A stretch of DNA of 64,000 nt from Blasia pusilla (GCA_050084515.1 CM114272.1:44330001-44394000), one strand, 5' to 3'. Counted from the stretch's first letter, positions 1-12,344 are shown. Notes: generated by a model from the letters alone, not told the origin. Made by a program: numbers and translations.

Positions 1-300
1 TTCGGTGACCTTGTAAGGGATTATCCTTGTTTGATGTGGCAGAATGCAAAATCTCATCTCCATGTTTCTTAACTTTAGCTTTATCATATGCATCTCACTC
101 CTCATCAGAGGAGTCCCAACCTGCATTGTTCTTTGGAACTCGAAAAAATTGTGAGCGTCCAAACTTTCTCAAGTGTTCTTCCACCTTTCCAATACTAATA
201 GTTGCCCCACCCTTACATCCACTACAAGGGCATCTCACTCTTTTTCTGCCCAATCTACGAGCTTGCTCGTTCTCCCTCTACCACAACTTGAAGTCGTGAG
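1..300 (-). pseudogene. CACTA transposase-associated zinc domain, decayed fragment
   Basis: Read on the minus strand, this stretch encodes a Cys-rich module (CPCSGCKGG, then a helix ending EEHLRKFG, then WDSSDEE). It resembles the N-terminal transposase-associated domain of plant CACTA (En/Spm, TNP2-type) elements. The same signature (CPCNECKG ... SSDEEW) recurs at 5271-5515 in front of a TNP2 transposase. A TAG lies in the part upstream of the Cys motif and a TGA directly follows the acidic SDEE motif, so it is not translatable as a unit. It would continue leftwards out of the window. Confidence 0.6.
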
Positions 301-689
301 CTTGTATTCTATGGGGATCACTTAGATCAAATCTAAGCAGGGAGGTACTTAAGGCCCTCATGGCTTCAAACTAAACAAAGAAAACACGAGATCTAGCCCA
401 AAAATCTTACAAAATGTCTCACCCGTTGATCCCTGATCTACTAGTTGAAACAACAATACTTTAACCCTGCACGCCATTCCAAACCCTATGCCACTGGTAG
501 TACATACTAGTAGAACATGGAAGATCACATAGGTTCAAGGATTGCGCTCTGTACTTTGTAGCTACAGACCTCAATGTCTTCCTCCTTATCCTTCAAGTTA
601 TTGAGATATAAACTCCCACCTGGATAATATAATAAGATTAATGAAGTGAGTAACCTTCCTTAGTCTCTATTACATATCTAGTTACATCT

Positions 690-905
690 CTAGTACACAC
701 TAGCAGATGTTGATATTACTAAGCTGGTAACATCTGAATTGTTCAACACATTCAAGAGCCTAGACTCAATGCATAAAACTGTTGCACAGGTAAGTTTGTA
801 TTTGGGATCGGAAGCATAACAATAGGATGGGAACTGAACTAAATTCTTTTGCCTTGAGTGGATGACGGGGATGAACCCTTTGGTCATTGCTTCGTCTTTT
901 GCACA
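690..905 (+). repeat. LINE 3'-region fragment
   Basis: The sequence around 705-805 matches the 3' region of the LINE at about 60355-60455 (shared stretches such as gatattactaagctggta versus gatattgctaattggta, and ttcaacacattca in both). A second short match, around 893-925, resembles 60325-60355. The two blocks are in opposite order relative to the LINE, so the copy is rearranged. No coding frame survives. Confidence 0.5.
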
Positions 906-957
906 AAATTCATAACACATTGCAAAGTGAGAGAATTTGCTAGTTTTACTAGAGGTG

Positions 958-1020
958 CGGTAAGAGGAGAGGAAGAGAGAAAGAGAGGAAGAGAGGAGAG
1001 AGAGGAGAGAGGAAAGAGGA
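958..1020. repeat. Purine-rich GA/GGA low-complexity tract
   Basis: A run of gag/gagg units on the plus strand. Simple-sequence DNA with no coding meaning; the open frames across it are compositional. Confidence 0.7.
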
Positions 1021-1392
1021 AACTACCTTCAACCGAAATAGATACTTTTTTTTGAAGAGAGTTTCCTATGATTTGAAGAGAGTTTTCGTTGGGTTGAAGA
1101 GAGGAAACTTTTTGTTGGAATTTTTTTGCACTCTTTTGCTCAGTTATTAAGCAGTCCCACAAGTTTTTTTTTCTCTTCCATATTTTGGCAACCCATCTGA
1201 GTCCGACCGGTTGCAAATTGCACAAAATTTACAAAACTGAAAAATCAGTGGAATCATAAGTGTGGAACCAATCACTTTTTTCATCCAAGGTCTGGAAACA
1301 ATCTATCATTTGCTCTGGGCTGAATAGAGTTCAAGCTCAAAGTGAAGGTTCTTGAAAAATGAAAGTACAATCTAAAACCTCATTTTGCATCC

Positions 1393-2268
1393 TCAAAGTG
1401 GTTTGTTTGAAATACTTCGCACTTCTTTGAGGGACAAAATTGGTCGGTGGATTCCTACTCCTACCTCCGACTCTCTTAAAACTACCAACAACACATAGTA
1501 CATGTGCTTACAAGGGAAATACCTTTTGCCACTTGTCTCTCTTTGGACAAAGTCATCACATGAACATATGGGAAAGCAACAGATGTGCACCACATACACC
1601 CTTGTGACACTTGAATTTACAGTGTTGTTCCTGACCTAATACATCCTTCCTATTCCATTGCCACGCATGACATCTTTCGTGGCGATGATCTCCATTTTTG
1701 CCTCCCGAGCTGATGCAATTCGCTTTGCTCTCTCCACCATTGGCCTACACATTTTGTTTCTCTTCACCCCATTTCTAGACTCAAACAGAAAAAGTGGATT
1801 GAGATCATCCACCTTCTCCGGGTACATCTTGATATCAATCTTGGGTTGAATATGAAATGCAAAATTCTCTGTAATGCGAACATGCTCCAAACTTCCCCCG
1901 TCTACGAGTCTGATATCGGCACTTGTAAGATTGTCCACTTTGTCTTGAGTGCACTTCGTACCTGCGGCGATGGGCCAAATCGTGGGGGTATTCCCCGGAG
2001 CTCCAATGGCAGTCGGATAAGACTTCTGGAAAGCGCAAGATTCATTTGGGCAGAAGAAGTACTTCAATTGATCCCCGGTCCTCGTGAAACAATCAAAGGT
2101 TTTGAGTCCCCAAAACCCAGGCAGTGGTTGTCCAGTCCTTGTACAATTCTTATTTAGGAAAGTGCCGCACGCTCTCCTAATGCCATCAGATCCTACCCTG
2201 CACGTGGGTCCACGTCCTAGGTTGCTCCGAGATATATGCCACCGTTTTAGGTTGCAATCCACCTCCAT
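1393..2268 (-). pseudogene. SWIM zinc-finger protein, interrupted by an in-frame TAG
   Basis: Two minus-strand open frames (1636-2268 and 1393-1599) are in the same reading frame and are separated by a TAG at 1636-1638 plus 12 codons. The downstream part carries a SWIM-type zinc finger: C-S-C, a spacer, then PCKH (CxCxnCxH) within FPCKHMYYVLLVVL. SWIM fingers occur in MULE transposases, FAR1/FHY3 proteins and other plant DNA-binding proteins. The upstream 210 residues have scattered Cys (FFCPNESCAF) and I do not recognise the family. It could be a domesticated or passenger gene in the adjacent CACTA remnants, or an unrelated pseudogene. Stop readthrough or a sequencing error cannot be excluded. 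Confidence 0.5.
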
Positions 2269-2954
2269 TATCGGAATCCCATATTCTTGAACTACCCCAC
2301 CAACCGGATGTTACGAACTTCTAGTAACGGAGGGCTTTTGAAATAAAACATTCACTGATTTTGGAAAAGGGTCTCCATCATGGATTTGGGAGCGGTCCGG
2401 GGTCCCCGAATACCTAGGCGGCGTAATTTCCTCATCCAAATCAATCACCGGATTCGTTCCTCGATGCTGCCTCTTCACCTGCCTGAAGTCAAGATACTTA
2501 TCTGATCTCCACGAGTCTCGCTCGGACTACTCTACCACCATCTGTATGGGACGTCTTGAAACCCGCCCACAAATATCCCCACCAATGTGTACGTCTTGCT
2601 CGAGGGGAGTTCTAGCAACGCACCCGTTGAAGGCTTCCACATACAGTTTTTCATCACCAGATATCACAGCCTCCCTGACATAGAGCTTGTAGATCGAAGG
2701 CCCCCTTCCTTTTGTTATGCCTTTTGTGAGGAAGATATGGGATGCTGCAGATTGTCACATTGCTCTTGCCTGGTCTTGTTGGCATGCCTCCAGAAGTGAA
2801 ATTCGTTGGCATGCTTGTGACGACCTCTAGGAGGAATGAACACTTTCTGCTCCACTTGTGTTGGGGCAGAGGGCATTTTCATGAATGTTCAATCCCTGCA
2901 ACGACGGCAATGTTAGAAGGGAAAGAAAATAGCTCAGGAGTAAAAGAAATAGGC

Positions 2955-3082
2955 TACCCGTCGGAACCAGACGGGTTGCAAGGCCGAGGCATCCCATGAA
3001 CGACTCTGCGACCCGTCGGGTCCCGAAGTGTTGCAACCCTAAACCCACCTACTACAACCCGTTGGATTCCGACTCTCATTGC
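2955..3082. repeat. Three spaced ACCCGTYGG...TTGCAA repeats
   Basis: Three units begin near 2955, 3011 and 3057, each with ACCCGTCGG or ACCCGTTGG followed by TTGCAA or TTGCAAA. The first is itself an inverted repeat (ACCCGTC/GACGGGT). A related piece, gaccggttgcaa, lies near 1204. Clusters like this are typical of subterminal transposase-binding repeats of CACTA elements. That assignment is inference from the neighbouring TNP2 gene. Confidence 0.4.
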
Positions 3083-3208
3083 AAAATTTTATTCACCATG
3101 GTGATGTGTGAGTGTGAAAGTCGTATCCCATCAGTTATGCTTGTTTAGTAGTTTTCTACATAGTATTAGAGCGATAGGAGAACATCAATTGAAATTCTTG
3201 GTGTTTAA
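3067..3208 (+). mobile_element. Ty1/copia LTR end, primer-binding site and leader fragment
   Basis: This stretch matches, in inverted orientation, the right LTR and leader of the complete copia element at 24971-29817. It has the CTCTCATTGCAAAATTT-type LTR segment, an LTR end tagttttctaca, a degenerate primer-binding site (tagtattagagcg, cf. TGGTATCAGAGC) and the leader gagaacatcaattgaaattc. It ends exactly where the TNP2 coding similarity stops, so it probably truncated that gene. Confidence 0.65.
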
Positions 3209-5515
3209 GGCAACGGGAAAGTGGATTTCCATGAGGCAAAGGGTGTTGGCAACTTCATTTGATAGGGATTGAAAATCTCGAGGATCATATGTCTTGACAC
3301 AAAGACGTATGAATATCCTACACATACCCATAATGGTCATCCTTGTAGAACTTTTCATTAGACCACGCAAGCAGTACGATTATAGTTGTTGCATGAACAC
3401 ATGTAAATCATGTGACTTGAGAACGCCCAACTTTTCTTGGAGAAGATGTTTCTGTAAGAAGTCAACATAGCCACTTGGGACTTTTATTGTCTCTACTCTA
3501 TGATTGAAAACTTTAATCTCTTCAAGGATAAGTACATAATCTGCCTTGGGTTTATACTTTACCGTTGGGATGGGATTGGAGCCATAAATGGGGCCGAACG
3601 TCCATGTCTTGTCTAACTTGAGTAGAATCCTTATTATTCAAGCTAAAGATCATTTTAAGGTTGTTCTCCGCTACATTCTTTTCACAATGCATGACATCAA
3701 GTGCTTGACGAATCAATGAGTTGTGGAAAAATGCCAAAGTAGGACAATGTGTCAAGAACTAACAATCAATATGAAAGATATAAAATAATAGAAAATGAAG
3801 ATTAAGAGATATAGAAGATTGGACGTACAGCCACTTACCTTCCAATAAGGTAGTTCAAACAGGATGCTTCATCGTTGGACACCATACACTTTGTATGGGT
3901 CTGTTGGAAGTTGGTCACCCCTCCTCTGCCGAGCTTTTGGAGTCTCATCAAATACACCTTTCAACTCCGCCCACCTCAAAATATCCTCATTCTATACACG
4001 CATGGGAGTTGGACGATTTTCAACTCGTCGATCAAATTGGTGTGCAAGATGTCTCTTTCTATAAGGATGGCTCCTATCTATGTATCTTCGATGTCCTTGA
4101 AATGTTGGTTTGTGGAGTGGTTTGGAATAATATGAATCTACCTCTGGCCCTCATACCACACATGCAATTTTATCCTTGGTTGCTTGTCCATATATGATGC
4201 CCAACCCGGGATAGCCACTTATAGTCCATATGACCACAGCTTTCAATAAGAACTTCTCTTTTCCCATTGGTCTCCTACAATCGTAAGCAATAACTCCTTT
4301 CCAAAGTTCTTGAAACTCTTCTACAAGTGGAGCAAGATACACATCTAAGTTCAAAGAAGTGACCGACTCCGTTCTAGGAATGTTAAGAGCTAATTGTAAG
4401 AAAAACTTCTTGGTACAAAACCAAGGTGGAAGATTATAATTGACTAAGACAAGAGGCCAAGTAGACCAGATAGAGTTCTTATCACCAAAAGGGTTCACTC
4501 CATCTAAAGCTAAACCAAGTCTACAATTTCGGGGCTCCTTCATGAAATCAGGCCAACCTTCATCAATGTGTCTCCAGTGGCGAGAGTCTCCAGTATGACG
4601 TACCAAGCCATCAAAACTCTTCTTTTCTGCGATCCATCTCATGAGTTCAGGAATTGTCTTACATCTATACATGCGCTTCAACCTAGGGATGATTGGAAAG
4701 TGTCGAAGAACCTTTACGACAATTCTACTTTGACTTATAACCTTATACCTAGGAGAATTACACTTTGGGCAAGTATCCAAGTCTTTATACTCTCCATTAA
4801 AGAGTATACAACCATTAGTGCAACAATGGATTTGTATGTAGTTCAAACCCAACTTAGTTAACAACCTTTTGGCAATGTAGTGGTTTTTTGGCGCTTTTTT
4901 TTCACTAGGAAGGACTTGCATCGTAAAAAATTTGAGGATCTCATCCATACCTATGTTTGAAATATTGTGGGCACCACAAATGTTTAAAAAAACCATTGTG
5001 AATGCTAATTTGCTAATCTTACTACCTATAAACAAGGGTTGGCAAGCTTCCTTTAATGCATATGATTCTCCAATCTGAGCTTCCTTGTCCCCCCCAACTT
5101 CTGAGTCATCTATCCCCGTTTCAAAAGGCAACTCATCCTCATTATGACTTTCATTTGCTGGTTCTCTAGAAGTTGAGGGATCTTCTTCGTATTGCTAATT
5201 TGCTGTATGGAAGGCCTCATTGATCATCCTATGGATATCCAAGTCTTGATCTAATTCTAGAGGAGGAAGACTAGACAGATGGCGTGATATTATTGCTCTC
5301 CTTGCCTCCAAATTCTCTTGAGTCAGGGATAGTCAGATTTGCATTAAGTTGGACTAAATCTGGATTTAATTCCCATTCCTCATCTGAAGAATCATACTCA
5401 TCATGGTTAATCCAAATTCTCTTTGGAGGATATCTCTTGTTCAAAATTAGGTGTCTTTCTATGATGTGTAGGACTCTCAATTTAATTCCCTTACACTCGT
5501 TACATGGACACCACT
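3207..5515 (-). pseudogene. CACTA (En/Spm) TNP2-type transposase, degenerate and 3'-truncated
   Basis: The minus-strand frames collinearly match a TNP2 transposase. In order they are: the CPCNEC zinc module and SSDEE box (5271-5515); the long block 4151-5131 with CPKCNSPRYKV, FPIIPRLKRMYR and NPFGDKNSIWSTWP and the WPLVLVNYNLPPW segment; a GHRRYIDRSHPYR block (about 4050-4110) and FELPYWK (about 3850); LDVMHCEKNVAEN (about 3690); and SHDLHVFMQ followed by a C-terminal helical region (3210-3420). Stops and at least one intron-like gap near 3770-3850 separate the blocks. The transposase would cut and paste its CACTA element. The C-terminus is lost at the copia LTR scrap. Clearly a dead copy. 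Confidence 0.85.
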
Positions 5516-6097
5516 AGAAGTTACTATTTAGACACTAACATTTATAACTATGCATAGTTGTACATTTCTGATTAGAACTGATGACTACAAGTGGCACTTA
5601 GGGTAGAGGCAATTTTTTCCATGGAACACTCAACCAATCATTTGCAAACTAAAGAGAGGGTCCCATGCGGCCGAGGTCGCAAGGATCCGGCCGCATTGTC
5701 GCACATCCGTATGATCCAAAAAACCATAAAGTAGCACCCAAATGGGAATCAGCCTTCATTTGCACCATGGGAGAGCAAGGCGCAAGTCCCTAAAATGCTA
5801 CTACTACGATTTTTAATTAAGGAGTAACCAGAAAACCGAAGAAAGCAGGGGAAATTTCATCATATGCTGAATGTTACCACCTATCCGCTGGTATGGTCGT
5901 TCCTACCATGTGTGGCGAGTCTGCAAGGTCCAGGTCCATACAACCTGCCCCTAAGCATTGGATCCCATTAGGGTAGTGTTGTCGTAACCCATGGGCATCT
6001 TTTTGTGTTCCCAATAATTTTGGGATGAATTTCCTACGCCCAAAATTCTTGGAAGCACAAAATGTCCTTCTTCAATGTTGTTCAATGGTTAAATGAA
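5516..6097. other. Intergenic, no gene seen
   Basis: No convincing coding frame or RNA gene. A small inverted repeat of tgcggccg/cggccgca lies near 5667-5697. Confidence 0.5.
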
Positions 6098-6700
6098 CTA
6101 GTTAGATTTTACGTGCTTGCTCACGTAAAATCATTTTTAATAATTTAGAAATGTTTTCATTTCAAAAGTTAAAGATAACTTCCACTTTCTTAAATCTTAA
6201 AATAGTAATCACATTTCATTTTTTTATATAATCTCATTCATCAATTATAATTTTAAATAACTTCACCCTTCCATAAAAGTTTCAACAATATCTACTCTTC
6301 CTCTTCCACTCTTCCCGTCAAAATATCATCCATTAACTAAATCATCCGTTAATTTTTATTTGGTGAAATTATTTTCCTTTTCCATTCAAAATCATTTTCC
6401 TTCCTTAAAATATGAATTAACGCAATCATTTTTTAAAATAAACATATGAAATTTTGAATATGATTTCTATTCTCTTAAATCTTAAAGAAATGATAACATT
6501 CGGCTTTCTGAGTAATTCCACTCCATAAGTTTAAATGAAATCCCACTCCCCTTCCATAAAGTTTATACGATACATACTCCTCCCCGTAGCTTCCTCCCAT
6601 CAAAATAACACTCAGTTTTATTTAAGAACTTTATTTTCTTCTTCCATTCTAATTCATTTTCCGTTCTCATCCGAATTGACAAACTTGGCGATGATACATG
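6098..6700 (-). mobile_element. Helitron 3' terminal region (minus orientation)
   Basis: Read on the minus strand, the AT-rich region ends in a perfect 11-bp stem (gattttacgtg/cacgtaaaatc, 6105-6132, 6-nt loop). Seven bases later comes CTAG followed by T at 6097. Hairpin + CTRR + T is the diagnostic 3' end of Helitrons, which insert between A and T. The interior (ataacttcacccttccataaaag and similar) is shared with 12480-13238 and 32995-33210. No RepHel gene is present, so this is a non-autonomous or truncated copy. I could not find its 5' TC end. Confidence 0.65.
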
Positions 6701-7350
6701 CCGTTGACCAGGCAGATTACTGTGCGAAGGATTCCGACTCGAGACCTGTGAATGGTGCATGATTGAAATCGACGAAGCAATAAGGAAAGCTAATAATGAA
6801 GTACAAAGATCTCAACGACATATTCAAACCGACTTTGCCCCGACTGATTTTCGCCGTGGAAACCTTCGATCCGGTGATCGGAGGTAACCCAAGGGCCAGT
6901 TAATCCGTGCACGGCATGGGTTACGTTGCAAAATTGGGAACGCCCGAAATAACTTTGCCCGACATGTTTTTCAGGTGTGCGGCGCTTATTCCGCAAATGA
7001 GGGATTTCAGATAAGTATGGTTCATGAAATAAGGAATTTTAATCCAGACACAGCCACTGTGAGAATTATTCCACACGTGATGAATCTCGATTATGATTAG
7101 TTCAGCAAGTGAGGAATTATAATGCAGACACCACCAATTGAAGCTTACTGAACACATATATGGATACAGCCAATCATCGTGAACTGCGAAATTCTACACC
7201 GGATGAATAAACAAGGGCTTTGAAATTACTCTCTTCAGTGTTTTAGCATCTCGTTTACATATGGACGTGATCTTCACATCCCATCTAAACTTCAGGCCAC
7301 AGTTTCTTGCGTTTGCACCGATGAATTGGCGAAAAACTTCTGCTGATAAT
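6701..7350. other. Downstream flank of the membrane-protein gene
   Basis: No coding frame supported. The part next to 7351 is presumably the 3' UTR of the minus-strand gene; I could not place a polyadenylation signal with confidence. Confidence 0.4.
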
Positions 7351-10300
7351 TTAGACAATCGAAGCAGTAGTCGCTAATCTTTCTGTCGGCTGTAAAGCCT
7401 TTCTATGGATCACGTGCTGTTTGACGTTAACAAATAGCATGCACACTACAAAGCAGGCCAAGTGAAACAAAGATAGCCCTGCATACCTGCAGACAGAACA
7501 ACATCCAACTGTCATTTGGGCTGTGCTTGCGTTTCATGACAGACAGACATCCCACGAGAGGCCCCGGATGAGGAGCAGAATCTGCAATCTCAGTTCTCTG
7601 TAAGTTCCAAGGGAATTCTCACTTGACGTGTCCACAAATTTATATGACCTGAAATTTCAAACACCATTTGTAGTGCGATATGTTCCCGGGTGCATCGCCA
7701 TTTTACTACAAACCAACTGATTATATGGTACCAATGGCTGTGGAAAACAACTTATGCGTTTGATCACTTACCAAGCTGGCGCCCACAGAGTCGAAAGACT
7801 AAGAAAGGGATATGGCCAACTGTCACAATCAAAAGCGATCAAAGGATTAGAAAATATACATCTAAACAACTTCCTTTCACCCGTATTTGTCATTCTCTTC
7901 CTCTTGAAAATAAGATGCACCTACTGGAGCTTGGCCAATCACTGAAAGGTTAACAACATCAAGCGAACAAGCTTGAGATTTACCCTTTGAAGCCAACTGC
8001 ATGAAGTGTCCATTGAAAGATGATGTAAGTCGCGCTCCAGAACACAACGTATGCTCCGCGGAACCATGGATAGTACTGATTGTACATACATAATGTTAGA
8101 AAAACATGCACCAGCTATTGGACTATGCAGGCTCAAAGAACTGGAAGAAGCCAAGCACCCACGCTGGCTAAAATAAGTTTAGCTCTGATTGGTAAGTTCA
8201 TCATACACTAGTTGTCAACTTCAGCTAAGAATGACATGAAGAAATTACTCAGCGGAATCAGGCACACCAACTCGACCTAAAATCAGGTAGATGAAAGTTG
8301 TGAAGTTCTATCGTGTGGCATGCACATGAATACGACTATCTGCTCATATCTAAGAAGGATTGAGTAGCACATTTACCATACTGTTCAGACTGCTTTCGAT
8401 TACGACAAAAATGGCATTGACTGCATGCATATTGACATCTAGCTGCATAAAACATAAATATGTGTCAGCCACTTCAAAAAAAAAGCAGGCCACTCTGAAC
8501 CAGTTTCGAGTTTCAAAAACAAATGCCTTTTTTTCACCTTGCAACCTTTGAAACAACAAATGATATCTTGGATTGCTATACATACGAAAGAGTGCCGGTG
8601 GTCTGGTGGTAGGACAAATGGTACGAGCAAGAACCAGTATACAAAGTCGGTCATCAGCACAGCTGTAGCCATTATCTGCAATGCACAAACACACGTTGAC
8701 CATCACGTATGCACTTCAATATGGCCTTAGTTTGGATATCTCACCAAGTAGCCTTTCAATTGCGAAGTGAAGAATTTAAGAAGAAACCAACTACAACAAA
8801 TGAACTTTAGTACCATTTCTCATCTGCATGCATTCCTCTACAATCCCAAAACAAGAGATCTCCAACTGATCTGCCTACTTGTCCGTCAAGATCTTTTTTC
8901 CGTGCAGACACCGACTCATTCAGGTTACCAGTAACGTTGCAATTGTCACTCTAAAACTTAACGGAGCCTAAAGGGCAAAAATGCATAAATCTTGAAGAAT
9001 TACTTGAAACGAGATTTGCATGGCATAATCCAAGTATCCTGGATTTATCTTCTCCCCACTCGTCACTGCTTGTTTTTGTGGATTCACATTTGTTAGATCA
9101 CCAGATGACGAGTCTGTAGCACCTTCACCATCAGTACTTGTTAACTTCAGTTCCTCTTCTGGTGTTCCAGAGGATGTACCACGCCATAATTTAAGGCAAT
9201 GCACCCCACTAATCCAAGAGGCCACCTAGGAAGTCATTCACAGAATAGATTAGACTTCATTTCTCCAGATGCAAAGTTACCAATTTCTAGACGTTGAATC
9301 CCCCATATTCACTCCAACCAACAAAAAGTCACTAGGTACCTACGAAATTATCCTTCCACAACGATATCCCTCCCTTGGTCATGCTACGTCATTAGCTTGA
9401 AAGGTGGTCAATATTGGGCAAGAATCTGAACATCAAAATTCTAAAAACTGATAATCCCCTTCGATTCTAGTGCTTGAGATAGTTTGTGCGTAATGACACT
9501 GTAGGAATAATTACGAATAATTGTGTATGACTGATCCTACTTCCAGATCCCAGACCAACTCCTTGATCGAAACAAGAATGAAAATAGTCAAACGTAGAGT
9601 ATGTGTGGACTGTGAAAAGGTAAAAATAGTGCAAGTGTATCCAGAAAAACTTGAGATTAAAAAAGGAGCAGAGGGGTAAGATATGTACCGCAAAGTAACC
9701 AATGAGAAGAGTGAACGTCCACCTGTCCAAGCATCCACATCAAATCACCGTCATATGCTGGGTCAGTGATGAGATAAGATCTTTGGAGCTGATATCCTTC
9801 TTTTACTTCCCTTTATCTGATGTCAGATTTGTGCCATTTCTCAACAGCTTTGAGCAAGGTCACTTGATATGGTTGGCAATCAAATGCTCCTGTGACCATC
9901 CGGAAACATCCAATGACACATAATATATTTCTCAACCTTCAATAGGAAGACAGTAGTGAGCAAGAGCATGGATGGCTAGAAAGTATAGTAACCAATAAGA
10001 ATGTAGAGTTAGACTTGTTTTGAAAACCAGCCATGCCAGGCACTTCGTTGATCCATAGTTCCCGCCCTCTCTACTTGGCAATTGAGCCACGACACTTTAT
10101 GGTCAAGATTTCTCAATTTCCAAACATTGGTCCTTTCCTCTAGTATCATCCGTTCTAGGTAGTATTGGAAAACGGGTGAGTCTAGCAGCTCATGAAGCTC
10201 TAGTTTCCAAGGAAGTACAGTTAGGCTTCCTCAGAGCTTTTTGTAGCTGGTTCATTACACTCTACTAGGACAAATAAGTTTCCATTGGCCTGTCGATAAC

Positions 10301-11665
10301 TACCTATCAGTGAATCTCTTGACAGCCGACTTTGTAATTGACTCCCACAGAGGGGAAAAAGGGGAAGATGACGAAAGGCTCCAACCCATGCCGAGTAAGT
10401 CTTGTCTTTGGTTTCGTTAGCAAAGAAAACAACTGCCCAAACATGACCGTTAAAGAAATTCAGCAAGCATAGCACACTCTATTGGCAACAAAACGTTTTT
10501 GAAAGGCAGATGAGGAAGGCCTTTAGATCCACCATCAAAGGCTTAGCAAGTGTTGGTTTGGTTGGCATACAAACTTCTGCCAAAGCATAACCATTGAAGA
10601 AATCCAGTATGGATAGCCTGTTTGAAATTCTTACCAACTCTTCTTGGCAGATCACAGGAGCTCATCAGCATTTTAACTTCTGGCAAAGCTCAGACCTACT
10701 AAGGTCGAAACATATTGCCTGTAAGAAAACATCGGGGCTTCAGCAAGTTCCAAACATTTAAAAAGGCAGGGTAACCCTGGTTGACATCCACAGCAATCTT
10801 AAACTCGCACAGCCTAGCCTCAATACAACACTTGTCCATGAAAGCCTCGGAATGAGTCGTACTTTCTGCTTTCGTGCTTCTAATCATCCCGGGCAACATT
10901 CACAGAAGAGGCAGATCGTTGACTGCTAAGCCGATTCTATCGAGGTGGAAGAGATCGCCATTCATTCCTAAAAGTCTGATTGGAGAAAATTAGCACTAAG
11001 TGGTCTTCCTACAGAGAACTCCGTAGATAAAAGTGCAGGTAACTACCACGTAAATATTGACGGGTTTTGGTAGCCACACTAAACTGTACACGAGTAAAGA
11101 AGGTACATAAAATACGACAGAAAGAGCCTTTTTTCACCCTAAGCTCATTCTACAGAAAGCAACAATTTTTCATTTTGCAAGTTCGATATATTCCGGCGCC
11201 TACAAGTCATAATCGAAGATTGATTTCCGGCAGTTCCCCCACCAGTAGGTCATGGAACTTTGGCAGAAAATATCGAATTCCATCAACTTTGAACAGTTAC
11301 ATCTGATAGAGCGTCAGTGCCTTAATTGATAGGAATGAAAGAGTTCAGGCCACATACTGAGTGTAGAAGTAAAACATCCAAAGGCCATCTACGTAGAAGT
11401 TGTAGGCAACCTGCGGAAAAAGATAGAGTAACGCCAGCAAACGAAATCCTAGAAGCCAGCCTGGATGCAGCGCACCCCCGCAACACTTCCAAAGGTCTTC
11501 CCGTGAAAAGTTCCCAATTGCTAGAATTCCCATGTAAGCATGTGGCTGTTTGCCCCGAGGCCGACTAAGTCTCTCGAACCTGATGACAATTATAATGGCA
11601 GCCAAAACATAAATAGAAACGATCACCGCGCAACCAATGAACGGTAGATAATTGGAAATCACCAT
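7351..11665 (-). CDS. Rolling-stone-like multi-span membrane protein (8 exons)
   Basis: Splicing eight minus-strand exons gives a 331-residue protein: 11665-11358, 9722-9689, 9225-9004, 8675-8586, 8442-8377, 8075-7984, 7819-7772 and 7486-7351 (TAA at 7353-7351). All introns are GT-AG and every junction keeps frame. It matches the plant family of transmembrane proteins related to animal rolling stone. Marker segments are FYTQWTFTLLIGYFA (exons 1-2), DFVYWFLLVPF (exon 4), NMHAVNAIF (exon 5), PWFRGAYVVFW...YIIFQW (exon 6) and WPYPFL (exon 7). About seven hydrophobic segments are visible. The acidic/polar loop in exon 3 (about 40 residues) is the variable part of the family. Length is normal for the family. 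Biochemical function is unknown; a membrane location is implied. Intron 1 is long (1635 bp). Confidence 0.9.
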
Positions 11666-12072
11666 AGCCGGGCTTGTGGTACGTGTGTGACAGCGATCAA
11701 CCCCAGCAAGTTCAGTTCAATCCAAGGAGGAAACTATTTCCGACGATCCTTTCAGACTTCCTGGAAGCAGACATGCGCTGTGGAGATCGATAAAACCACC
11801 ACGTGGTAATCCTGACGCTCTCACTTTGGAGTGCGGGAGGCAAAATCCTCTGCACCGCTCAATTCTCCTTCACATCGAAGGACGGCGGAGCTGAAGCTGA
11901 ATTACACGTTGTTACGTACGCGAGCACACACTCCATCCACTTTGCCTCCTGAATCCTCCCTACTTCATGTGAGTTCTTATAAATCCTTCGCTCCATTGTC
12001 CGAATCAGAAGCTCTTTGCATTTTCAACTGTCAACCCTCTCGCCTCTGTAACCCATCTCACTTTGTTAATCT
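11666..12072 (-). promoter_or_regulatory. Upstream region of the membrane-protein gene
   Basis: About 400 bp between the ATG at 11665 and a MITE. It must hold the 5' UTR and proximal promoter. A weak TATA-like ggatttataag lies near 11985 on the minus strand, but no element is certain. Confidence 0.35.
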
Positions 12073-12344
12073 CGGGCATTCTTACCGGTGTAGTAGGGCC
12101 ACTCATTTCCTCCCGACGGGAACGGAGGAAATTCCCGTTTAGGACTTTAATAATAATAATAAATTTATAAACAAGTATAGTCCGAAAGAGGAAAAAATCT
12201 TTTTCGGACGTCCCTAAAAATTGCCGTTCCTAGAAACGGGAGCCGTGTGTTGGACCGTTTCTTCAAACGGCGAATGTTGCCACGACTCCCGGGGGCTTCC
12301 CAACTCCGGCAGTGAGTGGCCCTAGTAAGAAGTAAGAATGCCCG
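12073..12344. mobile_element. 272-bp MITE with about 35-bp terminal inverted repeats
   Basis: The left end CGGGCATTCTTACCGGTGTA is mirrored at the right end, whose complement reads CGGGCATTCTTACTTCTTAC, and both continue into AGGGCCACTCA. There is no coding sequence inside. I could not identify a clean target-site duplication, so the superfamily is unassigned. It sits in the upstream flank of the rolling-stone-like gene. Confidence 0.6.

Noticed and set aside
5960-5985. ggatcccattagg resembling another part of 5S rRNA
   Set aside because: Match is too short and does not extend in either direction.
11326-11568. Plus-strand open frame over exon 1 of the membrane-protein gene
   Set aside because: Antisense to an exon whose splicing and protein family are clear.
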